Assembly: GCA_038373865.1 (NCBI GenBank)
Contig: JAXGGA010004442.1
Coordinates: 1-64,000, forward strand
Direction: 5' to 3'
Source: Uloborus plumipes
Lineage: Eukaryota; Arthropoda; Arachnida; Araneae; Uloboridae
DNA length: 64,000 nucleotides
Below, piece after piece: positions 35,000 to 46,475 of this stretch. A program made the translations under genes and the position numbers. Position 1 is the stretch's first letter, and each line of letters begins with the position of its first letter. The notes beneath the pieces were generated by a model. That model was not told the origin of the DNA and ran no database searches. It saw only the letters and a list, made by a program, of their open reading frames with translations.

Positions 35000-36128
35000 A
35001 TGAATCCATTTGCACAGGTTTTTCGTGCTGCACTTTTGTCCCTAATTTGCAAGAGCCATTTCTATTAGCATCGCCAACTAGCCTCGAACCCGATGCATGA
35101 CTGGCATGGCACCGATACCCGTCCTTTGACATTCCGTGTGGCATTAATGGGTCTTGTTATCGCTGTCACGTGAGCAGAGACAATGTCTCCCATTTCCTTT
35201 TCCATATCGACTGAGCATCTCCGGGCTTGTTCGAAAGTGAATGATAAAACAATTGTCTTATTTTATTGTCTTCTACATCACTTGAGCGGACACGCAAAAG
35301 TGCTTTCGGAATTGATTTGTGCGAACGAAAGTGTCCAAGTTATGAATATTGCTTGCTTATGGGTAATCATGGAAGTTTTTGAAGAACGCTTTTGAGTTCG
35401 AGAGTGTTTTCCGTGCTCGTTTTGTCTTGCAAACTATACACGAGTCTTCCAAATTGTTTCCATGTCTTGGAAGTATTAGGCTGTATTTCACGTTTCGATT
35501 TTAATCTTTCTCCATAAAATGGCAGAATTAATTCAGTATTATTTTATAGAGTATCGAACACAAAAATAAATAAAGAAAGAACATGGTATGTTTTTCATGT
35601 TTTATTTTACCATTTTTTTTTAACTCCCTCTTTAGTATGTTTGTTCGAGGGAAATTTTGTGATAATTTTTAAACTTACTTCCCGATGAGGTGAAAATTTG
35701 AACATAGTTCAAAAATGGAATGACAATGCAAGAAAATGAGTTAAAAATACCCCACAATGCTCGAAATTTAATTTTATTGTCATAAAATTGCCCTTTTTGC
35801 AACACGATGGAAACACGGAATCGTTTCGTATTTGGTACCATTGGAGAGGGGGAAACAAATAGGGCCATTCCACGGAAAAACCGCCATCTTGTCCCGCACG
35901 TGACGCTCGTGTATTCCATTAAAAAGTAGTCGTGATTTTAAGGGAAAACCAACAACATTTTGTTGTATAAGAAATCAAAAACCGGCGTGGGACTTTGTTG
36001 GCAAAAAACTTCGTTCTTTACCTTTTAAAAAAACTTCTTTTTAATGAAATATAGGGTGGTCACGTGCAGGAAAAAATGGCGTCGTTTTCGTGGAATGACC
36101 CAATAAACCATTACTTTCGATGCTGTTA
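35000..36128. other. Unassigned stretch
   Basis: Frames of 70-98 codons on both strands lack family features. No repeat ends seen. Confidence 0.45.
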
Positions 36129-36136
36129 GTTCGAAT

Positions 36137-36962
36137 CAGTGGTTGGGAAAACTACATTTATTTTGTAGTGAACTACCCTTTGTTATAAATATAGTTAACT
36201 ACAACTATTTTTTTTTTAAATGTAGCGACTACAAACAACTTTTGAATTGTAGTATCGCTACTTCGCTACTTAAAAAAAAATAAATAAATAGATAAAAAGC
36301 ATACACCGTTTGTGGATTGACTCGAAAAATTCGAAAAGTAGTTTACATTATGAAATTAACTCATTTGAATATGGAATAGAACTAGGAATTGTCTTTGAAT
36401 TTATTTGTTACTTTTCCTTTTTTTTTTTTTTTTTGCTAAAATTTGTCCGTTTTGGATTTTTTTTACAATTTTTACGAATATTCGCCACAAGACATGATTC
36501 AATAGTTGAAAAATTGAAAGAATTCAACCTTCAATTCATATTTAAATTTCTTGCCAGGGAATATTTAGGGACATGAAAATTATTTCAAGAAGTATAAAAA
36601 TTATGATGCCAAGTAAACCTATGACATCAGATAGAATTTCGTCAAAATGATGTATCTAAGGGGATCAGCTCATATTTTTATGGTTCTTATTTCTCATTGC
36701 TTCCGCTACTGTACTCGTGCAAGATTTGCACCAGTCAGAAAAACCTTTCTTCTCTTTTTTCTTTTGATTTTTTCTCATTTATTTATTTATTTTTTTAATT
36801 TAAAAGTAGTTTCCAGAAATCGCTACAAACTACTATTTTTTTGTATCGCGCTACTCACTACTCTATTTTTTTGAAAAAGTAGTGCTCTACACTACAAACT
36901 ACTAAAATATGTAGCGTTCTACAGTAGTTTCGCTACTTGTAGCGCGCTACTTCCGACCACTG
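36137..36962. mobile_element. hAT-type element with subterminal GTAGCG repeats
   Basis: The left end cagtggttggga matches the inverse of the right ttccgaccactg. A perfect 8 bp duplication gttcgaat flanks it (36129-36136, 36963-36970). Both ends contain many short gtagcg/ctac motifs in both orientations, typical of hAT subterminal regions. Internal frames (36310-36576, 36647-36874) are low-complexity and not transposase-like. Confidence 0.9.
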
Positions 36963-36970
36963 GTTCGAAT

Positions 36971-38914
36971 TGTGTGGGACAATTCTCTCGCTTAGAATCA
37001 ATGTTTCTGAAAGGTTCTGAACAAAATTATTTACTTATACGCATATCAAAAATTTAAAAGTTAAAAAAAAAATAGATTTCTGCCTCAAAATTAGCGATGA
37101 CGAATAATTTTGCTCTGAGAGATTGTACGAGACGGATCAAACTCCTTGACATCCCGCGTGGATCAAGATTTAGCCGAGGTCATCTCGCGTGCGAAAAGGG
37201 CGTTTGAATTTCATTCAGAAAAGAGAGCCCTTTGGGCGGAAACCTCGATGAACTTTTTGTGCACGTGGATTTTTAATGAGTGACGTCACTATCAAAAGAT
37301 TATTTATTTGCAGATGCGGGAAATTTCTCTCCAGGTGTCTTAATATGATGTGTGGGATGCTTTGGCTTTGGATTGGTTGGCTTAGGAATCTAATCTAGGT
37401 ACGAACACAGCCAGAATCAACCTTTTGTGAGGGTGTGTATGGAAAGGGCTGGAGGGGAGGGGGCTCTTAACTTTTAACATTTTTTTAAATACTATATTAT
37501 GATTGACAATATGGCTTAAAAACAAGGGTTTCGGGGACACGTTCACCCTGAGAATCTTTGGTTTTTTGTATAGTCATGAACTTTTTCACCTACTCTTTTA
37601 GTGTGATCGGTAAGTTCGCCATAAACCACAAATTTTACAAAAGTATCGTTTTTTTTTCTTTTTTTTTTCGTTATATAGGTAATTCATTATAGGCAGATTA
37701 CGTTCTTGGTTTGTCATAAATGGATAAGTTTTTGTGGTTTTAAACTAATTCAAATTCCTATTCAATTATACAGCTTGGGGTATTGGGTCGAGAACTTTTC
37801 AGCACACACTTGGTAGCTAGTGGTCTTTCACAAACTGCTGCAAACCATTTGTTTAAGTAACCATCAATTATGGATATACGCAACACATCGAGTGATATAT
37901 TTTTCGATGTAAAATGTTTTATGCCTTTCATTCACAAAAGATGAATTAAAAGCAAAACTTAGCACATTACTTCTTGCTTGTCGTAGAAGCTCGAAAGTTT
38001 TTCTGCATTAACACTAGATTGTCTAAGCAAGTTTAACTGAAAAATGTTCATACTTGGATCATTACGAACATTCCAGCTACCTGGTTGACTTAAAAAAAAT
38101 GTAGAAACAAACACTCCTGGGTAGAAAGGGTGTGTCATCCACATTTTAGAGCAATTACAATGTTTGAAATGTTCTTGGCGCCAAGGTGAGATGGTCGGAG
38201 TAATGATAACTTTGCTCGTTGTTCAGTCTCGATGAAGGTCTGTGTGCAGTTCCTTTGTTTATTTTTGAAGTGTAATTATACGATTACCTTATGGATTTCC
38301 TGTATTTCGAAATCATGGGTTACTTTTGGGTGGGTCTAATAATTCGAAAAATGCAACAAATCTGACTGAAGAGTTGATTTTATCTTATTCTTATGCATGA
38401 ATTTATGTGTTCGCTAATGTAAGTGGTAAGTATTGTGGATTCTGCTGGTTTTACTTTGATTTATTCAAATTACCGTTTTCGCAACGTTTAAATAATTTAC
38501 GGAATTGAGTTTAATGTACAAAACGTATGTTTATGTGAATAAATTAGATTTTGGCAAGCAGTTTTAGCGATAGACTGGGACGTGGTCTTTATCGAATTGC
38601 ATTATAATACATTTGAATCACCTCGAAGAACGACAGCTTAGTTGTTGAAAGTATCTTTTCGCAGTGCTCCAGTAATCCTTTACTTCTCAAAAGACTTCAC
38701 ATTTTTGGCACTTTTCCCTTTTCAACAAACGTCTATTTAGGCTCTTGCGCCATAAAAACCAATAAAACCAACCAGTAACTGATCTGGAGGGATTTTTGTG
38801 GGCTGATAAGTAGTTTGCTAAATTCTGGTCGTATTGATGGGTTCAACTTGTCCCGATCACTTCATGAACCTGAAAGTTTAAATTTTCCGTTGATAGCCAA
38901 TATGGCCAGTTGAT
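36971..38914. other. 1.9 kb unassigned stretch
   Basis: No coding sequence, RNA gene or repeat boundary recognised. Confidence 0.5.
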
Positions 38915-38922
38915 CCTTTTAG

Positions 38923-39074
38923 CAGGGCTGTGGAATTGAAGGGACAATGATCGACACCAAATCTGTCTCCGCAGAAATGGAAGAGTTGTAGATTCTGAGA
39001 GAAAAGTACAGACATCAACTCATGGAATTTTAAAGTCTTCCATTTCCGACCCCTTTAATTCCAACACAGCCCTG
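38923..39074. mobile_element. 152 bp hAT-type MITE, CAGGGCTGTG family
   Basis: The ends cagggctgtggaattgaagg and ctttaattccaacacagccctg are inverted. The flanking octamers ccttttag (38915-38922) and ctttttag (39075-39082) differ at one base. A compact palindromic element with no coding capacity. Confidence 0.85.
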
Positions 39075-39082
39075 CTTTTTAG

Positions 39083-40727
39083 CTTACTGACCGCAATGTA
39101 ACGAATCTGTTGTCTACAGACCTTTTTCAGTTGTTAGCCGCAATCGCCTAACGGAACTTTTCTTGGACAAATTATGCTAGAAACATCCATACTCGTAAGT
39201 TATAATTTACAGTAGAAAAAAAAAAGTTTCGACCTTAATCTTTTCCATTTACTGCGATTTGTTGCAAAACGAAAGAAAAACTCCGGAAAATGTGGCTGGT
39301 TGTTTGTATTTTCAATCGCCATTTAAAAAATTTCGTTTGGCATAATCATCATGTGATGAGTGGATATTCTCAGCTCTATTACTTCTAAGTGACTTGCAAG
39401 TGGTCACATTAAGTGCTTCTCTTTTGATAAGGGGCAAAAAACTTTTTGATGTGTCCCAACTGCAACTTACACCAGGCCTCTTCAGAACATTTGTTGAGCT
39501 GCGTGGGTCTTGACAGGAGCATATCTACCCTAATCCTTTCCTGGTTTACGACTTTTTGAAAGTTTTTGGACTCGTGAACCTGGTTTAGCCATGCAGCTAG
39601 ATCAGGAGGAATAAATTAACGGAAAACTTCATCAGTAGTTTATAGAAAGAAAATATTATAACTTTCCTTATCCTAAATACTGTTTTGTAACTTTTAAAGA
39701 GTGAAATAAAAATGAATGAAAAATACTCCCTCAGTTGTTCATGCCTTTTAACCGCTCTTGACCCGTACCCAAAATGCTAAATTCTCTGCATTCTCCCTTG
39801 AATCATTACAAGTCCTTCCTATAATTTTTACTCGCTTGTGTGTTTGCATGGCCATTGTGAAGAAGCCAGAAAACAAATGCCCAAGTATTTGATAACAGTA
39901 ATCGCGCGCTTTCTTCCGCGTGCCATCACGGGTGGACAGATCCTTTTTGCTTGCTTTCCTCGTGGCGTATTCTTCAGCAAACGATTTTTTTTCTTGGGCT
40001 CTTCGTGATTGCGGAGTCATTGTGCATGTGCGTGCTGTTGTTGTTCTTTTGTTCTGCGAGAATGGCCACTTTTGTTTTCGGTTGGGAAAGGTGTGCGAAA
40101 AGTGTGCGTTCGGAGATGAGATGATTGCGGGGTTTTTTCGTTGCTTATTGAAACGTAAAATTTGTGGCGGGAAGGGAATCATAATCTTGAAGGAACCCCC
40201 TGGGGAAAGGTTTCTTGTTTGGATAGGTGTGTCGTGTAAATTTGTTGCAACCCGGATAATAATATTGAAGTGAAATGATGGCAACGAAGCTACGATTCGC
40301 AGCTTGTTATTATTATTATTATTATATCCTGTATTAACTACTCTTTCTGTCCCAAATTAGCTGCTGCATTTGAATACTTTTGCACTAAATAATGAAACTG
40401 AGGATTTTATTTAAACATTCTTCAGTAATTTGATGACGATATGCTATGAATCAACTATGTTCATTTACTAAGCATTCTCTCTTTGAATCATTACCAAATC
40501 AGTTTTAAAAAATCCACGGTTCGCACACTTTCAAATCAAACCCAATTTTGTAAGGATTGCTCCATCAGCAATCACACAAAATCTTTTCTTACCAATGAAT
40601 CGTGAATTCATTAGAAAACAAACTATTTTTTTTCTGATATACTGATGGCGAACCACTTACAAACGTAACATGAATAATTTCCAAGCAATACGAAGGAAGT
40701 CATCAGAACAAATATCTTAAAATAGCC
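39083..40727. other. Unassigned stretch with the longest non-repeat open frame
   Basis: Between 39748 and 40284 both strands are open: 178 codons on minus and 117 on plus. The region is somewhat less AT-rich than its surroundings. Neither translation shows a domain that I recognise. A (TTA)n run lies at about 40306-40326. It could be chance, a 5' UTR/exon or a decayed gene. Confidence 0.35.
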
Positions 40728-40730
40728 TTA

Positions 40731-40861
40731 GGGCGCTGCTTCACATCAGCGTAAAACGCGACCGAAACCGAAGGCAGAAACCTAAAATCCGGGTACTTTC
40801 CATAGGAACACTATGTAATCCATTTTACGTTTCTGCTTTACACCAATGTGGAGCAGGGCCC
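40731..40861. mobile_element. PIF/Harbinger-type MITE, copy 3
   Basis: This 131 bp element runs from gggcgctgcttcacatcagc to caatgtggagcagggccc, flanked by TTA on both sides (40728-40730, 40862-40864). It is close to the truncated copy at 18475 and related to the one at 7694. Confidence 0.88.
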
Positions 40862-40864
40862 TTA

Positions 40865-41409
40865 GTGTCTATTGAATTTTGCTGAATGCAACCATAGTGT
40901 TTCAGATATTACCAGAAAATTGTGAATAAAATGAAACATGGTTAAAGTGACCATGGGTAAGGGGACTTTTCAGACAGCCTGTCCTGTTGTTCCCTTACAT
41001 TCTGGCAGAACACTGAAATGTTTCAGTGAAGTCAGTTTTCTTCAGTAACAGAATAGTACGCTGAGAATGTATCAACCGAAAGTGGCTGGAAGGATTTTTT
41101 TAAAGCATTTTCTTACCAATAAATTTGACTCATGCGAACTTTTGCTTAATTATTGAATATATTTATCTTTGCCTGTCCCTTATGCACCAATAAAACCTCA
41201 TTTTCGTTCATGAATCATTTGCAAACTATCACAGTTGGACCATACCAACACCACCAAATTAAGCCAAAGAAGGTTTTAAAAAATATCGATTACGTAACAG
41301 CAGAAAGCTGGGTCAAAAAATAAATAAATAAATAAATAAAAATACACACGCAGTTGTTAAAATTGTTAAATGCCCTATTTTGAGGAGGGAAAAAAAGGTG
41401 GTCACCTTA
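40865..41409. other. Unassigned stretch
   Basis: AT-rich, with an (AAAT)n microsatellite at about 41319-41341. Nothing else recognised. Confidence 0.45.
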
Positions 41410-41411
41410 TA

Positions 41412-41661
41412 CTGCCGTGCTAAACACAAAAGTCGTATCTGCACTTTTTAACAAAATTGAGTTTTAGCCACCAGGTGGCTCTTTGTGACGAATTTTACCT
41501 CAATGCAAAATTATATAGTCATTTGAGAACGGGAAATATTTTTAAAAAAAATTCTGAAAAAGTTTCATCTGAATCAAATACATGGAGGCGCAAAACTTTA
41601 AAGAGCAATATCCCAGTTTGAGCTCCGACTGCAGATACCGCTTTTGCGCTTAGCACGGCCG
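41412..41661. mobile_element. CTGCCGTG-family TA-target MITE, copy 2
   Basis: The left end ctgccgtgctaaacacaaaa matches the inverse of the right ttttgcgcttagcacggccg, with TATA-like flanks on both sides. The interior includes tcatttgagaacgggaaata and caaaactttaaagagcaata, shared with the copy at 54504. Confidence 0.85.
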
Positions 41662-41697
41662 TATAGGTATGGCACATGCAAAGTATTATTCCTCTAT

Positions 41698-41988
41698 GGC
41701 AGGGATTCAAGTGAAACAGGCAATCGCAAATTACAATCGCGACTGGAAATGAATTACATTAGAACGTTTCTTGATAAAAACATCGTGACGTTTGCCTATG
41801 AAAAACTAGCTAGATAAAACGTCACAGCCTACTTGGCGAATAAGAGGAGATCGTTGAGTGCTTGTGAGCTCTTATTGGCTCCACCCGTAGTGACGTCATG
41901 CCAATTTAAGTTGATGATAATGTAATTCACTTCCAGTAGCGATTGCAATTCGAAGCGATCGCAGTGCTGTTTCACTTGAATCCCTGCC
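41698..41988. mobile_element. ~290 bp palindromic MITE, GGCAGGGATTCAAG family
   Basis: The left end ggcagggattcaagtgaaac matches the inverse of the right gtttcacttgaatccctgcc, and the match continues through caatcgc..ggaaatgaattacatta. TA flanks it on both sides. Non-coding. Confidence 0.8.
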
Positions 41989-42031
41989 TATATCTCATTT
42001 TCGTTATGTTTTCAACAAGTATGTATCTTAT

Positions 42032-42128
42032 CCCAGGTAGCACAAATAACCTTTAAACGTTTTTAAGTGGTTGTTACAACGTTAATAACCATTTTACAAC
42101 CTTTAAAAAACGAAGTGTGCTACTTGGG
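42032..42128. mobile_element. 97 bp MITE, CCCARGTAGCACA ends
   Basis: The ends cccaggtagcacaaa and tgtgctacttggg are inverted. Flanking tat occurs on both sides. The interior holds acaacgtt/aacgtt motifs. The ends resemble those of the 61372 element. Confidence 0.7.
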
Positions 42129-43572
42129 TATGTCACCATGTATTATACGAGAGAAGAGGAATTTCTATTTTTACCTCTTTCTACAATTTACTTCTAACAT
42201 TCGCGTGCATTGATTGTACATTTTCCCTTGCCCTGTCAGCTCAGCTCAGCTCTTTCCACAAACACAATTGCGTGATTGCCGCGCTCGTAACATTCGATGT
42301 AATCCACTGTTGTACAGCCCTGAGGGCCGACGTGGAAGCGGGAAGAATGTGGGTGTAATAAACCCGCTGAGGACGTTCTTCGTCCTTGCGCTATTATCTT
42401 TCCCGTCCGCTCGCGTTAATGAGTAATAATCCCCCGAGATTCTATCCCTTTTTTTCTCTCTCCCGTATGTTTACGACATCCCCAGGTTTATCAACCCCAT
42501 TTGCGGCATAGCTCCGGTAATGATTTCATTTGAAAAAGGGACTCTTTAAACGAGCAATTAACTCCTTTGTTAGGAGCATTTATGGATGATGCGGTTCGCT
42601 TCCTCTGTGCTTCGGAAGTTTGAAAAAGCCCTCTCTTTTTTTGTTTTCGTTGCCTTTCTATTATTGTGGGGTTTGTTTTTCCTTCTCCGCTAATTGGAGG
42701 CCGTTCTATTTCCGACGATTAATTGTTCCTTCCTGCTCCAGTATAATTATTGTGGAAAAATTATATATAATAATGCCATAACTAGTAGCTGGGATGTTTT
42801 TTCGCTCTTGCTGAAGTTCACTGTACTGCCCTTGCCCCCTTTTTTTCTCTCTCTTCGTATCCAGCCTGGGCCTTTGACCTCCCTTTCGGGTGTGATGTGT
42901 GTACAAACGTTTCGGCGCCTATTCTTTGTTTTAGTTGGTTTTGCCGTTTCTCGAACTGGGATTTGGATTGTTTATTTTTCCTTCCAGCTTTGTCTGCATT
43001 TTCTCCTAGCATGGACGCATTGTTGAATTTCGTTGACGTATTGTTGAACGAATTCTTCTCTTCCCCCCTTCTTCAACTTTGGATAAGTAATCTATAATTC
43101 AAACATTCCTTGGTGTTGTTTTTTCAATGTTACGAAGTTAAGTAAATCTTTGCAAAAAAAAAAAAAAAAAACTTGACTATGGAAGGAGAAGTAATAAGAT
43201 GAATAGATCTACAAAATTTTCTTTTGAGGTCTTTGATATTGAAATGCCTTTTTGGGCTCTCTGCATTTTAAATGTGAAATCTTTAAGCGCTAAAAATATT
43301 TGTCTCGTTTACTTAACACTTGACAAAGGAGGTGATTTCTTTTTTTTTTTTTTTTGACGTAAATGGTAAAGAGGGATTTATGCTCTATATTATATTATAA
43401 CTTATTAACTATATTTTTGTGCACTCCACAAAATTTAACAAATTAAAATAAACTTTCCAATGTTTTCTGCATTCGTTATTTCCATAAATGCGGATGATAC
43501 AGTGCCGCAAGTGTGCATACATTTTCATTTGAGAGTCATACAGGTAAATAGTACAAAACTTTTGTGTGTAAA
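42129..43572. other. Unassigned stretch with less AT-rich patches
   Basis: The part from 42200 to 43030 is less AT-rich than most of the window and has several open frames (42694-43026, 110 codons plus; 42214-42426, 70 codons plus) without recognisable domains or clear splice logic. Exonic or regulatory sequence cannot be excluded. Confidence 0.35.
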
Positions 43573-43574
43573 TA

Positions 43575-43732
43575 CTGTCGGCCCCGCTTAAACGAATATT
43601 GTCGGTTCCAAGAATTTTTTTTCGATTAAGCGGGGATCTTTAACATTACGTCTATGGCATCGGTTCCGAGATATTTTATTCGTATAAGCGGTGTATTCGT
43701 TTATCCGTTACCCGATTAAGCGGGGACGACAG
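43575..43732. mobile_element. 158 bp pogo-like MITE, CTGTCGGCCCCGCTTAA family
   Basis: The left end ctgtcggccccgcttaaacg matches the inverse of the right cgattaagcggggacgacag. It is flanked by TA on both sides (43573-43574, 43733-43734). Two further internal aagcgg motifs repeat the subterminal sequence. Confidence 0.88.
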
Positions 43733-44034
43733 TATAGAAATCTTGCATTTTTTAAAAAAACTATTTTATAACACAATTTCGAATTAACTACCTCACATGG
43801 AAGGCGGAAGTTGTTTAAATATAAAATGACAAAAACTACAACAAAAAAGGGGGGGGGGGAGAAAGAAAAATTTGAAATTGCGGTGGGAAAAATTGGAAAT
43901 CCTTTGGTGAGGTGCAGTTTATTACACCCTAAAAACCGCAAAATAATCAGCCATATACAACGCTTTTTATGCTCAGGCACTTGCTATTTCGCTTGAAAAG
44001 GGGTAGGTGAACTCATAGCGCAGTCTGTGTAAGT

Positions 44035-46467
44035 CAGGGGTGCCCATCCCCCCCAAGCTCAATGGCGCAAATTCCCCCCCAAAAATTTTGCCAACCCAGT
44101 TTTACTTATTTATTTTTTATTTTTAGCGCTCTCTATTTATTTATTTTTTTAATATTATTTATTTATTTATTTATTTTTATTACAATTTTTATTATTTAAT
44201 TAAAAAAATTCTGCGCTACGCCACTGAAAGTTATCATTTTATTATGACTTAAAAATAGACACTGAAGGTATAAACTGAATGCAATACTTCTAATCACATG
44301 ATTTTTACGCACTATTTGTTTAAATAGGGCTGGGTGAAATAAACAGAATCTGAAGGGATAAGATTAGTTAAAAATATTTACAATAAACAGCAATAAATTA
44401 ACTAAATAAACTTGCTTGTGCTATGCAAATGAAAATAACTATTATAGTACAAACAAACATTTTCGTAGATTAATGAGTGTCATATAAATAAAACAATCAT
44501 TTCAACTCGATCTTTAATAGTAAAATCAAACATTGAAAGAAAATTCAAATGTTTAAAAATATGACGCATAAAAAGGTAGATAAATACCATTGTAATATTT
44601 ATATGTGTTAACCAGCCAAAAGCGTGAAGTCGTAAATTTCCACGAAAATTTTCTCATTTGGGAGTTTATAATGAGGCATAAATTAATAAAATCAGATAAT
44701 AAATTTGGGTGGGATAAATATAATAAAAATAGCTGTGAAAATGATTAATAATTCCCAATAGCAACAAGAAATTAAATCAATGATATAACTTACACTTAGC
44801 AAATGAAAATAATGCCTCTTTGCCTGGACCGTCATTTCAAACTTTTCCGGCAGGGGCAATGGGTATGTATTCAATGTAAAATATGCCAAAAAATAGTAAA
44901 AACCCCACCCACTTGCAGGTAAACACATTGGTTTCCTAAAGCCGAGGAGGGGGGGGGGGGGTTGACCCTCTGATCCCCTAAATGACGGGCCTACCCTCCA
45001 CTTCGTAAGAGTCCAGGTGCCTCTCAAATGGTAATAGCCATCAAGAAATAATTGTGCAACATGAAAGAATCTTAGTCTCGTTAGAAACAAACAAATTAAC
45101 TTCTCAGGCAGACACTAAAAAATTCATTTTCTCCCTTTTAATTTTTAGCCCAATATTCATGTGCCATAGCTATCATGGAACCAATGAATTCCCTATTTCA
45201 ACGCATGCATAAAAACAGTTCAAGATTTTTAAGATGCAAGCCATGCCCATATATAGCCACTTAAAACTATGAACCGTCATTAATACTAATAAAACAGGTG
45301 TTTGGTGGTTATATATTTTTATATACATATAAAGTGTACCTTTTTGAAATCAAATAATTAACAAAGTAAGATAGTTTTAAAATACTGTTACAAGGAATGT
45401 TTAATATAAATCTTACCTTGAAGTTAATGGTGCATTTTTGTATATTTGTCATTGTCACCGTTGAAACAATGGAGCCTGCACCCGTGTTACTAGTCGCTTT
45501 ATCCCAAGTACTACTGCCTTTCTTAGCAGCTACACTTTGTACTTGATATTAATATTATTTCTAAATTTATATGCATGCTTTTTGCGACAATGTTCAGTCC
45601 ATTTGTCTTGTCTGTGCACAGTGTTGCAAAGTACTTCTAAACATTTATATTTGAACGAAGTTTAAAGAGCTCTAGACATCTTCGAAGGATTTCTTTTAAA
45701 ATTTCACAAAACTTGAACCGCCATTTACTATGAACGCGACAAACTGCTACAAAATAGTCGATAACAGCGCATCTCACATTAATATGGCAACATTACGGTA
45801 GGCAGAAACTGTGACACTCCGCATTGAGAAATCTTTATCACCCAGTGTTAAGATTAAACTGAACTGAAGTGTAAAAAAATAATAAAGTAATAAAAATAAT
45901 AATATCAAACGTTGGAATGACTTCGGAGCAGAAAAACTGCATAATTTTGTAGTTGTAAAACGGTATATATATATATGTCATTTTGTTGATGTAATTTGTC
46001 TATTAGGGTGAAATGCAGCAGCTAAAACACTCGCGCAAATAACGAGTTCCAGGCGCCACTAATAAATAATGTTTAGGCTGGAAGTTCCTATTTTGCATTT
46101 GAGCCGAGATTTGTTATGGTGTCAGTGGTAATGCTGAAGTTGAATTGATAGCGTATCTTTTTTCCCCCCGCTTAGCAGTATTATTCTAATTACTCAGCAA
46201 CAATTCAGATACAAATCGTTCAAAAAGAAGTTAATATTTTTCGATATTAGCTTCGCACAAAAAAAAAAGAAAGAAAAAAAAACCGTAAATTAAAAAAAAA
46301 AAAAAATAATAATTTAAAAATAATTAAAAAAAAGTTAATACATAATTTAAATTGAAACAATAAATTAATTAATAATTTAAATAAATAAATAAATAAGTTA
46401 AAAAAATCCCCCCCAAAAATTTTGATGGCGCAACTTGCGCCATAATCCCCCCCTGTGGGCACCCCTG
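44035..46467. mobile_element. hAT-type element, CAGGGGTGCCCA family, long copy 3
   Basis: The ends are caggggtgcccatccccccc and ccctgtgggcacccctg, with a perfect 8 bp duplication gtgtaagt (44027-44034, 46468-46475). The outer ~180-230 bp match the 554 and 469 bp copies. The central ~2 kb (about 44215-46240) is absent from them. The longest internal frame (44692-45090, minus, 132 codons) has no transposase features, so the centre is either decayed or acquired sequence. Confidence 0.9.
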
Positions 46468-46475
46468 GTGTAAGT

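Noticed and set aside
44210..44225. cgctacgccactg as a nested hAT terminus inside the long hAT copy
   Set aside because: It points the wrong way to close an element here and no partner end or octamer duplicate was found.
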